A stretch of 64,000 bases of DNA, from assembly GCA_900637135.1 (NCBI GenBank), contig LR134353.1, positions 3,906,001 to 3,970,000 on the forward strand, read 5' to 3'. The notes under the pieces are model-generated. The model saw nothing but the letters and a program-made list of their open reading frames with translations, had not been told where the DNA came from and did no database searches. This stretch comes from Mycolicibacterium flavescens (GTDB lineage Bacteria; Actinomycetota; Actinomycetes; Mycobacteriales; Mycobacteriaceae). The position numbers and the translations under genes are program-made. Shown here piece by piece: positions 33,092 through 41,264 of this stretch. The first letter of the stretch is position 1; each line of letters begins with the position of its first letter.

Positions 33092-33940
33092 ATGTCGCTT
33101 AATGGGAAAACCATGTTCATCTCCGGCGCGAGCCGCGGCATCGGCCTGGCGATCGCCAAGCGCGCCGCGGCCGACGGCGCCAACATCGCGCTGATCGCGA
33201 AGACGGCTGAACCCCACCCCAAGCTGCCCGGCACGGTGTACACCGCGGCCAAGGAGCTGGAGGACGCGGGCGGGCAGGCGCTGCCGATCGTCGGCGACGT
33301 CCGCGACGGTGACTCTGTGAATGCAGCGGTCGCCAAGACCGTCGAGCAGTTCGGCGGCATCGACATCTGCGTCAACAACGCCTCGGCGATCAACCTCGGT
33401 TCGATCGAGGACGTCCCCTTGAAGCGGTTCGACCTGATGAACGGCATCCAGATCCGCGGTACCTACGCGGTGTCACAGGCTTGCATCCCCCACATGAAGG
33501 GCCGCGAGAACCCGCACATCCTGACGCTGTCGCCGCCAATCCGGCTGGAGTCGCAGTGGCTCAAGCCGACTGCCTACATGATGGCGAAGTTCGGGATGAC
33601 GTTGTGCGCGTTGGGAATCGCCGAGGAGATGCGCGACGCCGGTATCGCGTCGAACACGCTGTGGCCCCGCACGCTGGTGGCGACCGCGGCCGTGCAGAAC
33701 CTGCTGGGCGGCGACGAGGCGATGGGCCGCGCCCGTAAGCCCGACGTCTACGCCGACGCCGCCTACGTAATCCTCACCAAGCCGGCCCGCGAGTACACCG
33801 GCCAATCTCTGCTCTGCGAGGACGTGCTGCTGGAGTCCGGCGTGACCGACTTGTCGGTGTACAACTGCGTGCCCGGCGCGGAACTGGGCGTCGATTTGTG
33901 GGTGGACACTCCGAACCCGCCCGGGTACACGGGTCCGTAG
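33092..33940 (+). CDS. Short-chain dehydrogenase/reductase (Rv3224-like, HSDL2-type)
   Basis: 282 residues. The nucleotide loop is SGASRGIGLA, then NNASAINLGS, the catalytic YMMAK and ITLSPP-like LTLSPPIRLES. The AKTAEPHPKLPGTVYTAA segment is characteristic of the HSDL2-type SDR branch found in peroxisomes and mycobacteria. It probably uses NADP(H) on a lipid-like substrate. ATG 33092 follows GGGTGAGACC. Its stop abuts the stop of the convergent DUF2071 gene with no base between. Confidence 0.88.
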   Translation: MSLNGKTMFISGASRGIGLAIAKRAAADGANIALIAKTAEPHPKLPGTVYTAAKELEDAGGQALPIVGDVRDGDSVNAAVAKTVEQFGGIDICVNNASAINLGSIEDVPLKRFDLMNGIQIRGTYAVSQACIPHMKGRENPHILTLSPPIRLESQWLKPTAYMMAKFGMTLCALGIAEEMRDAGIASNTLWPRTLVATAAVQNLLGGDEAMGRARKPDVYADAAYVILTKPAREYTGQSLLCEDVLLESGVTDLSVYNCVPGAELGVDLWVDTPNPPGYTGP

Positions 33941-34687
33941 TCAGCCGATGACGCACGGGCGCCCGAATCGCGCCCGCACGCCGGTCGTGAACAGTGCCCG
34001 CAGCATCGGCCCGGCGGGGATGACGCCGGCGGCGGCGACGAGATCGTCGCGCACATCGATGATTTCGGCGCCACACAGGGGCCACGGGTCGTGTTCGTTC
34101 GGCACCCACCACGTGCGGCCGGCCTTGCGGGTGTGCGCACCCCAGCGCGCGGTCAGCCACACCTCCAGCGGCGTGGGCGTCACTTCGCCGCCGACACGTA
34201 CGGTCAGGACGCTGCGCAGTCCGCGGCGCGGCCACCGCCGCCGGCTGGTGTACGTGACCGTGGCCGCGGTCCTTTCGATGCGCATCTTCGCCCACGCATA
34301 GGGAATTCCGAGGGTGAGCCGGAGAGTCGGAACGACCGCAAGCCGCTCGGTCTCCAACGAACGGAACACCACCCCGTGGCGGCCCGATTCGTCGATCGAG
34401 TACAGCCGGACGTTGGTCTCGGCGAAGGTGCCGAGGTACGGCAGCGGAACGGTCCGCCCGATCGTCGTGCCGCGCATCCGCAACGGCACCAGGCCGACGT
34501 AGGTGAATCCGTCACTGAAGACGTCGGGGCGGGTGCCTGGCGGGCAGAGCGAGGCGACCGTCTCCGGACGTACCGGCCAGTGGACGAACGTGAGGTCGCA
34601 CCAACGTTGTTCGGAGAAGACCGGTCGTGGCACCGCGCCGGCGACGACGGGGTATCCCGCCAGTGCGTCGTCGGGTAGGCCCGTCAT
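33941..34687 (-). CDS. DUF2071 (YqjF-like) protein
   Basis: 248 residues. Typical DUF2071 strings are QRWCDLTFVHWPV, LCPPGTRPDVFSDGFTYVGLVPLRMRG, LPYLGTFAETNVRLYS, GVVFRSLETERLAVVPTLR and LTARWGAHTR. The fold belongs to the acetoacetate-decarboxylase-like beta barrel, but the catalytic lysine is not evident, so the activity is unknown. ATG 34687 starts MTGLPDDALAGYP. It is downstream of the MpaB cassette region on the same strand and may share its transcript across a 32-bp gap. Confidence 0.8.
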   Translation of the reverse strand: MTGLPDDALAGYPVVAGAVPRPVFSEQRWCDLTFVHWPVRPETVASLCPPGTRPDVFSDGFTYVGLVPLRMRGTTIGRTVPLPYLGTFAETNVRLYSIDESGRHGVVFRSLETERLAVVPTLRLTLGIPYAWAKMRIERTAATVTYTSRRRWPRRGLRSVLTVRVGGEVTPTPLEVWLTARWGAHTRKAGRTWWVPNEHDPWPLCGAEIIDVRDDLVAAAGVIPAGPMLRALFTTGVRARFGRPCVIG

Positions 34688-34719
34688 CGGCCCATCGTGA
34701 CACCGCTGTCAAGGGGTCG

Positions 34720-34968
34720 TCAGGGAACGCAGAGTTCAATGCCGAACAGGTTGGCAGGCCAGAATACCGCCGTCACCATGAACGCGCCGATGTCCGACCC
34801 GGCCGGGATCCGCGTGCGCAGCGCGGTGTCGATCAACTGCACCTGCTCGGCGTCGAAGAAGGCCCACACCAGGCCGATCAGCAGGTACGGAATCGACAGC
34901 CACATGGCTGCCTCGATCATCGCCTCGACGCTGACCCGGCGACTGAGCAGGCGGCGCAACGCCGTCAT
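34720..34968 (-). CDS. Small two-helix membrane protein, downstream partner of the MpaB-like gene
   Basis: 82 residues with two membrane segments, LSIPYLLIGLVWAFF and IGAFMVTAVFWPANLFG. It shares a pattern with the small protein encoded before the oxygenase gene: PY-hydrophobic-G-hydrophobic-W in helix 1 and A-V/F-FWPA-x-x-F...CV in helix 2. The ATG at 34968 overlaps the oxygenase stop (ATGA). The pairing with an MpaB gene suggests a membrane anchor or partner subunit. Not assigned to a known family. Confidence 0.78.
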   Translation of the reverse strand: MTALRRLLSRRVSVEAMIEAAMWLSIPYLLIGLVWAFFDAEQVQLIDTALRTRIPAGSDIGAFMVTAVFWPANLFGIELCVP

Positions 34969-35828
34969 ACCAGTGCCTTGTGCATACGGACCCGGCGGCG
35001 CACGTCGGCGAGCAGCACGTAGCTACCGCCCTGGCGAAGGAACACCGGCATGAACCTGTTGACGAAAGCGACTGTGAGGAAGAGCCATTCGAACAGGAAC
35101 TGGGCAAATGCGTTCCACCGCAGGCCCATCTGTTCGCGGAACACCGGGGCGAGGAATCCGGTGGTCAGGAACTTCAGCAACGGCCGAAACGGCAGTCCCA
35201 GCAATGGGTTGATCATGCGCAGGTTCAGCATGTGCATCAGGTGTTCGCGGACCCGGTCGTCGATCTTCACCCGCTCGCACGCGGTGCGCCAGTAGTCGTC
35301 GAACTCGGCGCGCGTCGGCGGCCACTGATCTTCGGTGACCTGCAGGGTTGTGCCCAGCGGCCATGCGGAGCGGTAGAACTGCTCGGCCTGCTCCGGTGTC
35401 ATCTCACCGCGCAGCAGCTGATAGGTGTCCTCCAGCCCGACGAAGAGACAAGCGGCGACCCACATCTGCAGGTCGCGGTCGAACGCGTTGTACCGCACCG
35501 GGCTCTCGGCGGTCGACTTGACGTGCCGGTGTGCGCTGTTGACCGCCTCCCGGAACGCCGCGCGGTCATCGGGAGTCCCCAGCACCGAGACCGCGAGGTA
35601 CTGGAACGTCGTGCGCGCCCGCTTCCACGGGTGTTTGAGCAGGTTTCCCGAGTCGACCTTGCTCTCCGCGACGCCGTAGCCGACCTCCGGCCAGGACAGC
35701 TGCATGACGACGTTGGCGGCGCCCCCGGCGAACGCCCAGAAGTCCATCGCCTCGGCGGCGGTGACCTCGGCGTCGGGGTCCCATCGGGCGGTGCGCCGTC
35801 GAACGGAAATCCGGTTGCGGTTCGTCAT
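34965..35828 (-). CDS. MpaB/DUF2236-family oxygenase-like protein
   Basis: 287 residues, mostly helical. Family features include DFWAFAGGAANVVMQLSWPEVGYGV, RARTTFQYLAVSVLGT, NSAHRHVKS and YNAFDRDLQMWVAACL, then WPPTRAEFDDYWRTAC. DUF2236 proteins (MpaB, latex-clearing Lcp relatives) are heme or metal oxygenases with histidine and arginine near the cofactor; HRHVK fits that region. The start ATG at 35828 and the stop at 34965 both form ATGA overlaps with flanking small membrane proteins, so three products are made together. Substrate unknown. Confidence 0.85.
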   Translation of the reverse strand: MTNRNRISVRRRTARWDPDAEVTAAEAMDFWAFAGGAANVVMQLSWPEVGYGVAESKVDSGNLLKHPWKRARTTFQYLAVSVLGTPDDRAAFREAVNSAHRHVKSTAESPVRYNAFDRDLQMWVAACLFVGLEDTYQLLRGEMTPEQAEQFYRSAWPLGTTLQVTEDQWPPTRAEFDDYWRTACERVKIDDRVREHLMHMLNLRMINPLLGLPFRPLLKFLTTGFLAPVFREQMGLRWNAFAQFLFEWLFLTVAFVNRFMPVFLRQGGSYVLLADVRRRVRMHKALV

Positions 35829-36046
35829 CCGACGCACACCGCCGAGAAGACCAGCGCCGGCCAGAACGCGACGGAACCGACCAGCTGTATGAACCAGGCC
35901 AGTCCGCTGCCGTCGAGCCGGTCCAGGCGCAGGGCGGTCCAGCCGATACCGACGACGACGTAGGGTGCGGCGAGGATGAGCCCGGTGCCGATCCACTCGG
36001 CGAGGGTCATTTCGAAGCTCAAGAGCTTCCTCACCGCAGTGACCAT
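35825..36046 (-). CDS. Small two-helix membrane protein, upstream partner of the MpaB-like gene
   Basis: 73 residues from ATG 36046, which has GAGGGGG nine bases upstream; ATG 36061 and 36070 are in frame. Membrane segments are GLILAAPYVVVGIGWTAL and FIQLVGSVAFWPALVFSAVCV. Helix spacing and the PY...G..W and FWPA motifs resemble the 82-residue protein on the other side of the oxygenase gene, so the two are probably paralogues. It is the first gene of the trio. Confidence 0.75.
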   Translation of the reverse strand: MVTAVRKLLSFEMTLAEWIGTGLILAAPYVVVGIGWTALRLDRLDGSGLAWFIQLVGSVAFWPALVFSAVCVG

Positions 36047-36153
36047 GCCTGACCCCCTCATCTGACCCATCCGGCACTATGTTAATGCCCATTCTGACGT
36101 GATCAGGCAGATGCGGGAAATCTCGAGCGCGGCACGGGGGTGCCGGTGCCGGT

Positions 36154-36981
36154 TCAGGAGAGCATCGAGCGCACGCTGTCGGCGAACGCCGCGGTGGTGA
36201 AGCACGTCGGTTCGGCGAACTCCTCCAGGGTGAGGGCATCGGACCAGTCGGCGTCGGCGGCCGCCCGCAGCAGGGGCTTGCTCATCGCAACGGCGTGCGG
36301 CGGGAGCACGGCGATGCGCGAACACCAGTCGTCGGCGGCCGCGAGCAGACGGTCGTGATCGACGACCTCCTGCACCAGGCCGAGCCGTTGGGCCTCCCGG
36401 GCGTCGATGTGTTCGCCGCGCAGATAGTAGGCCAGCGCGCCCTGGTAGCCCAGCCGCCGGGTCAGCGCCCAACTGGTGCCGACCTCGGGGATCAGTCCCA
36501 GCTTGGCGAATGCGGGCACCACGACGGCGCGTTCGCTGGCGATCACGAGATCACAGGTCAGCGCCCAGGCCAGCCCGACGCCTGCCGCTGCGCCGTTGAG
36601 CGCGGCGACGAAAATCGTGTCCGATCCGGCGATCAGCCGCGCGATACCCCCGAACTCGCGGCGGATCCAGCGCCAGATGTCGGCAGCGCCCTCCGGTGCG
36701 TCGAGTTGGTCGATCGCGGCGTCCATCATGCGGAGATCGCCTCCGGCGCTGAAGCCCGGGTCCGTGCCGGTGAGCACGACCGAACGCACGTCGGGGTCGG
36801 CGTCCAGGTCGGTCAGCGCTCGCCGCAGTTGGCGCACGAGCGGGCCGGACAGCACGTTGAGCCGTCGTGGCTCGTCGAGCGTGACGACGGCCCTGTCCCC
36901 GCGGTGCTCGACGCGCACGCGAAGCGGCGCATCGGCCTCGTCGCCGCTGGTCACCATGTTCCGGTACAGCGAATCGGTCAT
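36154..36981 (-). CDS. Enoyl-CoA hydratase/isomerase family protein
   Basis: 275 residues of the crotonase fold. Oxyanion-hole segments are FSAGGDLRMM and ALNGAAAGVGLAWAL, and the acid-base region is KLGLIPEVGTSWAL with one glutamate retained. EAQRLGLVQEVV and AMSKPLLRAA are typical further motifs. It acts on an acyl-CoA, possibly an unusual one, since there is only one obvious catalytic glutamate. The ATG at 36981 overlaps the stop of the TetR gene (ATGA), so it is probably the repressor's target. Confidence 0.88.
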   Translation of the reverse strand: MTDSLYRNMVTSGDEADAPLRVRVEHRGDRAVVTLDEPRRLNVLSGPLVRQLRRALTDLDADPDVRSVVLTGTDPGFSAGGDLRMMDAAIDQLDAPEGAADIWRWIRREFGGIARLIAGSDTIFVAALNGAAAGVGLAWALTCDLVIASERAVVVPAFAKLGLIPEVGTSWALTRRLGYQGALAYYLRGEHIDAREAQRLGLVQEVVDHDRLLAAADDWCSRIAVLPPHAVAMSKPLLRAAADADWSDALTLEEFAEPTCFTTAAFADSVRSMLS

Positions 36982-37571
36982 GACGGGATCTCCTCGGTGT
37001 CGTTGGCGCGCAACGCTTTCCACGCAGCGTCGGCAAAGGTCTCGATGGTGCCCGGCGGTATCCGCTTGGCCGCTCCGGCGATCCAGTACCGGCTGTACTC
37101 CTGGGCGGGGCCGAGCCACAGCGCTGCCGTGACTCCCGCGCGCATCGGCTGTAGCGCGCCGTAGCCGTGGTGCGGACGCCACCAGTCTTTGATGGCTGCG
37201 AAGAAGGCGTCGTTGTGTGCGCGCAGTTCTGCGCTGTCGAGCCGGGGGCCGAGCAGCAGACCGGCCTCGCCGCGATGCGCCGAGATCCACCGCAGGTGAT
37301 AGGTGACGCCGCCGCGGATGCCGCCCTCGGCGGTGTCGTGTCCGCGCAGCGTGGTGACGAACCCGGCCTGGTATTCGCTGAGCAACTCTGCGAAGACAGC
37401 GGCGGCGAGTGAAAGTTTGTCGGGGAAATGGTGATACAGCGCACCAACGCTCACTTCGGCCTCGCGGCGCACCTCGTCGAGGGTGGCCGAGAGCGCGCCG
37501 TCGGACGCGAAGCGGCGGCGCGCGACGGCAAGCAACCGGCTCCGCGCATCGGGACGCGTCCGCGATGACAC
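36978..37571 (-). CDS. TetR-family regulator controlling the crotonase gene
   Basis: 197 residues. The N-terminal helix-turn-helix shows ARSRLLAVARRRFASDGALSATLDEVRREAEVSVGALYHHFPDK, followed by a C-terminal ligand-binding domain with LLLGPRLDSAELRAHN. GTG at 37571 lies directly downstream of two operator-like boxes and a TTGACA, so the transcript may be leaderless and autorepressed. Since its partner is an enoyl-CoA hydratase, an acyl-CoA ligand is a reasonable inference. Confidence 0.88.
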   Translation of the reverse strand: MSSRTRPDARSRLLAVARRRFASDGALSATLDEVRREAEVSVGALYHHFPDKLSLAAAVFAELLSEYQAGFVTTLRGHDTAEGGIRGGVTYHLRWISAHRGEAGLLLGPRLDSAELRAHNDAFFAAIKDWWRPHHGYGALQPMRAGVTAALWLGPAQEYSRYWIAGAAKRIPPGTIETFADAAWKALRANDTEEIPS

Positions 37572-37609
37572 GAGGATTACTCTAACTGAACCGAGGAATC
37601 CTCTGTCAA
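37572..37609 (-). promoter_or_regulatory. Promoter and double operator of the TetR/crotonase operon
   Basis: On the minus strand TTGACA (37609-37604) is followed by GAGGATTCCTC (37603-37593) and, 21 bases on, GAGTAATCCTC (37582-37572) just before the GTG. Each box is an imperfect 11-bp palindrome and they share GAG-N5-CTC. Their spacing of two helical turns and overlap with the -35 to start region fit autorepression by the adjacent TetR protein. TAGAGT between them is a candidate -10 with a long 19-base spacer. Confidence 0.72.
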
Positions 37610-37612
37610 GGG

Positions 37613-39142
37613 TCAGGTGGCCTGGTAGAGGATGCCCCGCCCGACCGCTTCCCGCACGACGGGCAGCGCGGCCCGCGCCAGCGCGTCGGCGTCGACACCG
37701 TGAACGGTTGCGAGCAGGTCGATCAACGTCCCCAGCGGCACCTCGCCCCGGCAGCCGGCCAACAACGCCCGCCCGATCTCATCGACGCCGATGACCGCGC
37801 CTGGCCCACCGGGGCGGCGCACGGCCGCGCCGACGACCTGCCAGCCGTCGGGCCCCGGCAGCGACAGTTCGTCGAGGAACACCGGCGCCGTCGACAGCCT
37901 CGCCGCGAGCAACTGCTCGTCGGACGTGTCGTGCAGGTACTCCCGGCGCGCGAAGAACGCGTCGACCTCGTCTCCGGTGACGGCCTCGTCTACGCCGGTG
38001 ATCTCCTCGAGGATGTGCTCAGGCGGGCGATGCTCACCGAATCGTGGTGCACGCAACGCGATCACGCCCATACCGACGCCGGTGATGCCCTCGTCGGCGA
38101 ACCAGTCGAGCCACTGCCCTCCGCGGCGCGCCGCTTGCTCTGGATCCTCTCCGGCGTCGGCCGTCCACAGCGACACGTAGCTGACCGGATCGGCGAGCTC
38201 ACGCTGCACGACCCACGCGTGCAAACCGCTGCCCGCCAACCACCCTCGCACCCGGTCGCGCCAGTCGTCTCGGCGGACGATCCAGTTGGCCATGACCAGC
38301 GCCGTGCCTCCCGGCTCCAGGTGAGCACCTATTTGCTCGATCAGGTTGCGGCACAGGGTGTCTCCGGCAAGACCCGAGTCGCGGTAGAGGTAGTCGCGGT
38401 CGCCGGCGCCCACCACGAACGGCGGATTGGAGACGATGAGGTCAAAGCGCTCACCGACGATCGGCTCGAACAGGCTGCCGCGCCGCAGATCCCAAGACAT
38501 GCCGTTGAGCCGCGCGGTCACCGCCGCGAGTGCGAGCGCCCGCTCGTTGGTGTCGGTGGCCACGACCTGCGCGCAGTGCCCGTTCAGGTGCAGCGCCTGC
38601 ACTCCGCAGCCTGTGCCGATGTCGAGGGCACGAGCGACAGGCCTGCGCACGACGGCGCGGGCCAGCGAGACCGACGCACCGCCGATACCGAGGACGTGGT
38701 CGCGGTGCACCGGTCCAGAGCACATCGAGGCGTCCAGGTCGGAGACGACGAAGAAGTCGTTGACGCCGTCGCTGTGGGGCCGGACGTCCAGTGCGGCGCG
38801 CACGGTCCCCTCCGCCGCCCACTCCAGCACGCCGTTCGTCACGAGTGCGTCGATATCGGGGCCGAGCGCGAGGACGACGCGGTCGGCGGGTTCGGTGGAG
38901 CCCAGCAGGAACAAACGCACGAGCACCGCCAGGCGTCGCTGCTGTGCTGTCCCGGCGGCGAGGACGCGATCGGTGGCCCTTAGGGCCGGCCACCACACTC
39001 CGCTGGCGAACGCGGCGTCGGCGTCCTCGCCGAGCAGCCCGGCAACCGCGTCGGTCGTGTACCCCGCGCTGCGCAGGTCGGCGGCCAGCGCGTCGACGAC
39101 GGCGACATCGGACAGCGGGCCGGGCGGATCCGGCTGCGTCAA
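37613..39142 (-). CDS. SAM-dependent N-methyltransferase with NPPF motif
   Basis: 509 residues. The central Rossmann methyltransferase has motif I ALDIGTGCGVQALHL and motif IV DLIVSNPPFVVGAG, which marks N-methylation of glutamine, adenine or guanine. An N-terminal helical domain (about 1-150, VRLFLLGSTEP) precedes it and a C-terminal domain (about 370-509) follows, as in the DUF7059/DUF7782-type actinobacterial methyltransferases. The TTG at 39142 overlaps the yedK stop (TTGA) and is the only start that keeps the N-terminal domain without running into yedK. The target could be rRNA, a release factor or DNA; the sequence does not decide. Confidence 0.8.
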   Translation of the reverse strand: MTQPDPPGPLSDVAVVDALAADLRSAGYTTDAVAGLLGEDADAAFASGVWWPALRATDRVLAAGTAQQRRLAVLVRLFLLGSTEPADRVVLALGPDIDALVTNGVLEWAAEGTVRAALDVRPHSDGVNDFFVVSDLDASMCSGPVHRDHVLGIGGASVSLARAVVRRPVARALDIGTGCGVQALHLNGHCAQVVATDTNERALALAAVTARLNGMSWDLRRGSLFEPIVGERFDLIVSNPPFVVGAGDRDYLYRDSGLAGDTLCRNLIEQIGAHLEPGGTALVMANWIVRRDDWRDRVRGWLAGSGLHAWVVQRELADPVSYVSLWTADAGEDPEQAARRGGQWLDWFADEGITGVGMGVIALRAPRFGEHRPPEHILEEITGVDEAVTGDEVDAFFARREYLHDTSDEQLLAARLSTAPVFLDELSLPGPDGWQVVGAAVRRPGGPGAVIGVDEIGRALLAGCRGEVPLGTLIDLLATVHGVDADALARAALPVVREAVGRGILYQAT

Positions 39143-39900
39143 AGCAGGGTGCCTTGTTCGGCCTGGGGTTCGACGGGCTCGATCAGCTCGGGGCCGTTGT
39201 TGCGGACGCTGTTCACCAGCCGGGACACTTCTCGGATCTCGATGCGGTCCAGGTCGCCGTGGCCGCGTAACAGCCCCTCGTCGATCGGCGCGTCGGGGTT
39301 CAGCCAGCGGTCCCAGTCGCGTTCGCTGATGGTCAGCGGCATGCGGTCGTGGATGTCGGCCAGCGGCCCGGCGGCGTCGGTGGTGATGATCGTGCAGCTG
39401 AGCAGCGGTTTGACGTCTTTGGGAGCGTCTTTCGGCCGCCACGTCGACCACAGACCCGCCATGAACAGCGGCTCGCCGTCGCCCGCGTACATGAAGAAGG
39501 GCGTCTTGGCCCCCTGGTCGCCCTGCCATTCGTACCAGCCGTCCATCGGCACCAGGCAGCGCTTGCTCTTGGCCGAGTTGCGGAAGGCCGGCGAGGTGGT
39601 CAGCTTGTCCGAGCGGGCGTTGATCAGCAGCGGCCCCTTGGTCTCGGGGCTGCCGTCCTCTTTGGACTTCACCCACGGCGGCACCAGGCCCCAGCGCATC
39701 GAGCGCAGCCGCCGGGTGGCGTCGTCGTCGGGTTCACTGTGGCGCTGGACCACGGTGCTGACAGTCGTGGTCGGCGCGACGTTGTAGTTCGGCGCCGACG
39801 CGTTTTTACCGCCGGAGGTGGCCGCCGTGGTCTCGTCGATCGCCTTGATCTTCTCGGCCAATAGCGCCGGGTCAGTGGTCACCGCGAAACGTCCACACAT
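39139..39900 (-). CDS. SRAP-domain abasic-site DNA-protein crosslink protein YedK/HMCES
   Basis: 253 residues. The N-terminus MCGRFAV exposes the catalytic cysteine 2 after methionine removal, and NYNVAPTT, SMRWGLVPPW, INARSD, CLVPMDGWYEW and IHDRMPL give the conserved asparagine, glutamate and histidine of SRAP proteins. These covalently trap abasic sites in single-stranded DNA to shield replication forks. ATG 39900 is required by the cysteine-2 chemistry; upstream ATG 39909 would block it. It is divergent from aroA and coupled to the methyltransferase gene. Confidence 0.94.
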   Translation of the reverse strand: MCGRFAVTTDPALLAEKIKAIDETTAATSGGKNASAPNYNVAPTTTVSTVVQRHSEPDDDATRRLRSMRWGLVPPWVKSKEDGSPETKGPLLINARSDKLTTSPAFRNSAKSKRCLVPMDGWYEWQGDQGAKTPFFMYAGDGEPLFMAGLWSTWRPKDAPKDVKPLLSCTIITTDAAGPLADIHDRMPLTISERDWDRWLNPDAPIDEGLLRGHGDLDRIEIREVSRLVNSVRNNGPELIEPVEPQAEQGTLL

Positions 39901-39944
39901 GAATCCCATGGTGGCACGGCGAGCCGACAGGGGAAGATGGAGCG

Positions 39945-41264
39945 GTGAGCGCGCCCGCAGACCAAGAACGCCAGGCCTGGCCTGCACCGTCGACGACGGC
40001 TCCGGTGCATGCCACTGTCACCGTGCCCGGCTCGAAATCGCAGACGAACCGGGCGTTGGTGTTGGCGGCGCTGGCCGCGGCGAACGGCGATTCGACGATC
40101 AGCGGGGCGCTGCGCAGCCGCGACACCGACCTGATGATCGGGGCGCTGCGTGCGCTCGGTGTGACGGTCGAGGGCCGCGCCGACGAACTGTCCGTCAGCG
40201 GCGCGATCGCGCCGAGCGATGGCGCGCGCATCGACTGCGGACTGGCAGGCACGGTGTTGCGGTTCGTGCCACCGGTGGCCGCCCTGGGCACGGCGACGGT
40301 CACATTCGACGGGGACGAACAGGCCCGTACCCGTCCCATCGCGCCGCTTCTGGACGCGTTGCGCGGCCTCGGGGTCGACATCGACGGCGACGGACTTCCG
40401 TTCGCGGTGCGGGGCGCCGGATCGGTCACCGGCGGGACGGTGGAGATCGACGCCTCGGCCTCGTCACAGTTCGTGTCCGGGCTTTTGCTGTCGGGAGCGG
40501 GCTTCCGCGAGGGGCTGACCGTCGTACACACCGGCGAATCGGTCCCCTCCGCACCGCACGTGGCGATGACGGTCGCGATGCTGCGCGACGCCGGCGTCGA
40601 CGTCGACGACGGCCGCGACAACCAGTGGCGGGTGTCGCCGGGGCCCGTGGCCGCCCGCCATTGGGACATCGAGCCCGACCTGTCCAACGCGGTGCCGTTC
40701 CTGGCGGCCGCGGTGGTCAGCGGAGGCAGCGTGCGGTTGACGGGCTGGCCGCGGCTCAGCACGCAACCGGCCGACGCCATCATCTCGATCCTCAAGAAGT
40801 TGGGATCGGTTGTGCAACATGGTGATAGCTACCTTGAAGTGTGTGGCGCCGAAGTGTACGGCGGTATCGACGTTGATCTGCACGAGGTCGGCGAGCTCAC
40901 GCCCGCCGTCGCTGCGCTGGCGGCATTGGCCTCCCCCGGCTCGGTGTCGAAGCTGTCAGGTGTCGCGCATCTGCGTGGACACGAGACCGACCGGCTCGCA
41001 GCACTTTCGGCGGAGATCAACGGTCTCGGCGGTCAGTGCGAGGAGACCGAGGACGGGTTGGTGATCACGGCCCGACCGCTGCACGGCGGGCTGTGGCGGT
41101 CCTATGCCGACCACCGGATGGCCACCGCGGGCGCGATCGTGGGGCTTCGGGTGGCCGGCGTCGCGGTCGAGGACATCGACACCACCATCAAGACGTTGCC
41201 CGGTTTCCCGCAGTTGTGGGCCGACATGCTCGCGGGGCAGACGGCGGAGGTCGACCCCGCTTGA
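39945..41264 (+). CDS. aroA: 3-phosphoshikimate 1-carboxyvinyltransferase (EPSP synthase)
   Basis: 439 residues. Conserved stretches are PGSKSQTNRALVLAAL, the PEP-binding GLAGTVLRFVPP, RPIAPLLDAL, SASSQFVSGLLL, GWPRLSTQPAD and the C-terminal YADHRMATAGAIVGL. It joins PEP and shikimate 3-phosphate in aromatic amino acid synthesis. GTG 39945 starts MSAPADQERQAW. Its TGA overlaps the rsgA TTG start. Confidence 0.95.
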   Translation: MSAPADQERQAWPAPSTTAPVHATVTVPGSKSQTNRALVLAALAAANGDSTISGALRSRDTDLMIGALRALGVTVEGRADELSVSGAIAPSDGARIDCGLAGTVLRFVPPVAALGTATVTFDGDEQARTRPIAPLLDALRGLGVDIDGDGLPFAVRGAGSVTGGTVEIDASASSQFVSGLLLSGAGFREGLTVVHTGESVPSAPHVAMTVAMLRDAGVDVDDGRDNQWRVSPGPVAARHWDIEPDLSNAVPFLAAAVVSGGSVRLTGWPRLSTQPADAIISILKKLGSVVQHGDSYLEVCGAEVYGGIDVDLHEVGELTPAVAALAALASPGSVSKLSGVAHLRGHETDRLAALSAEINGLGGQCEETEDGLVITARPLHGGLWRSYADHRMATAGAIVGLRVAGVAVEDIDTTIKTLPGFPQLWADMLAGQTAEVDPA

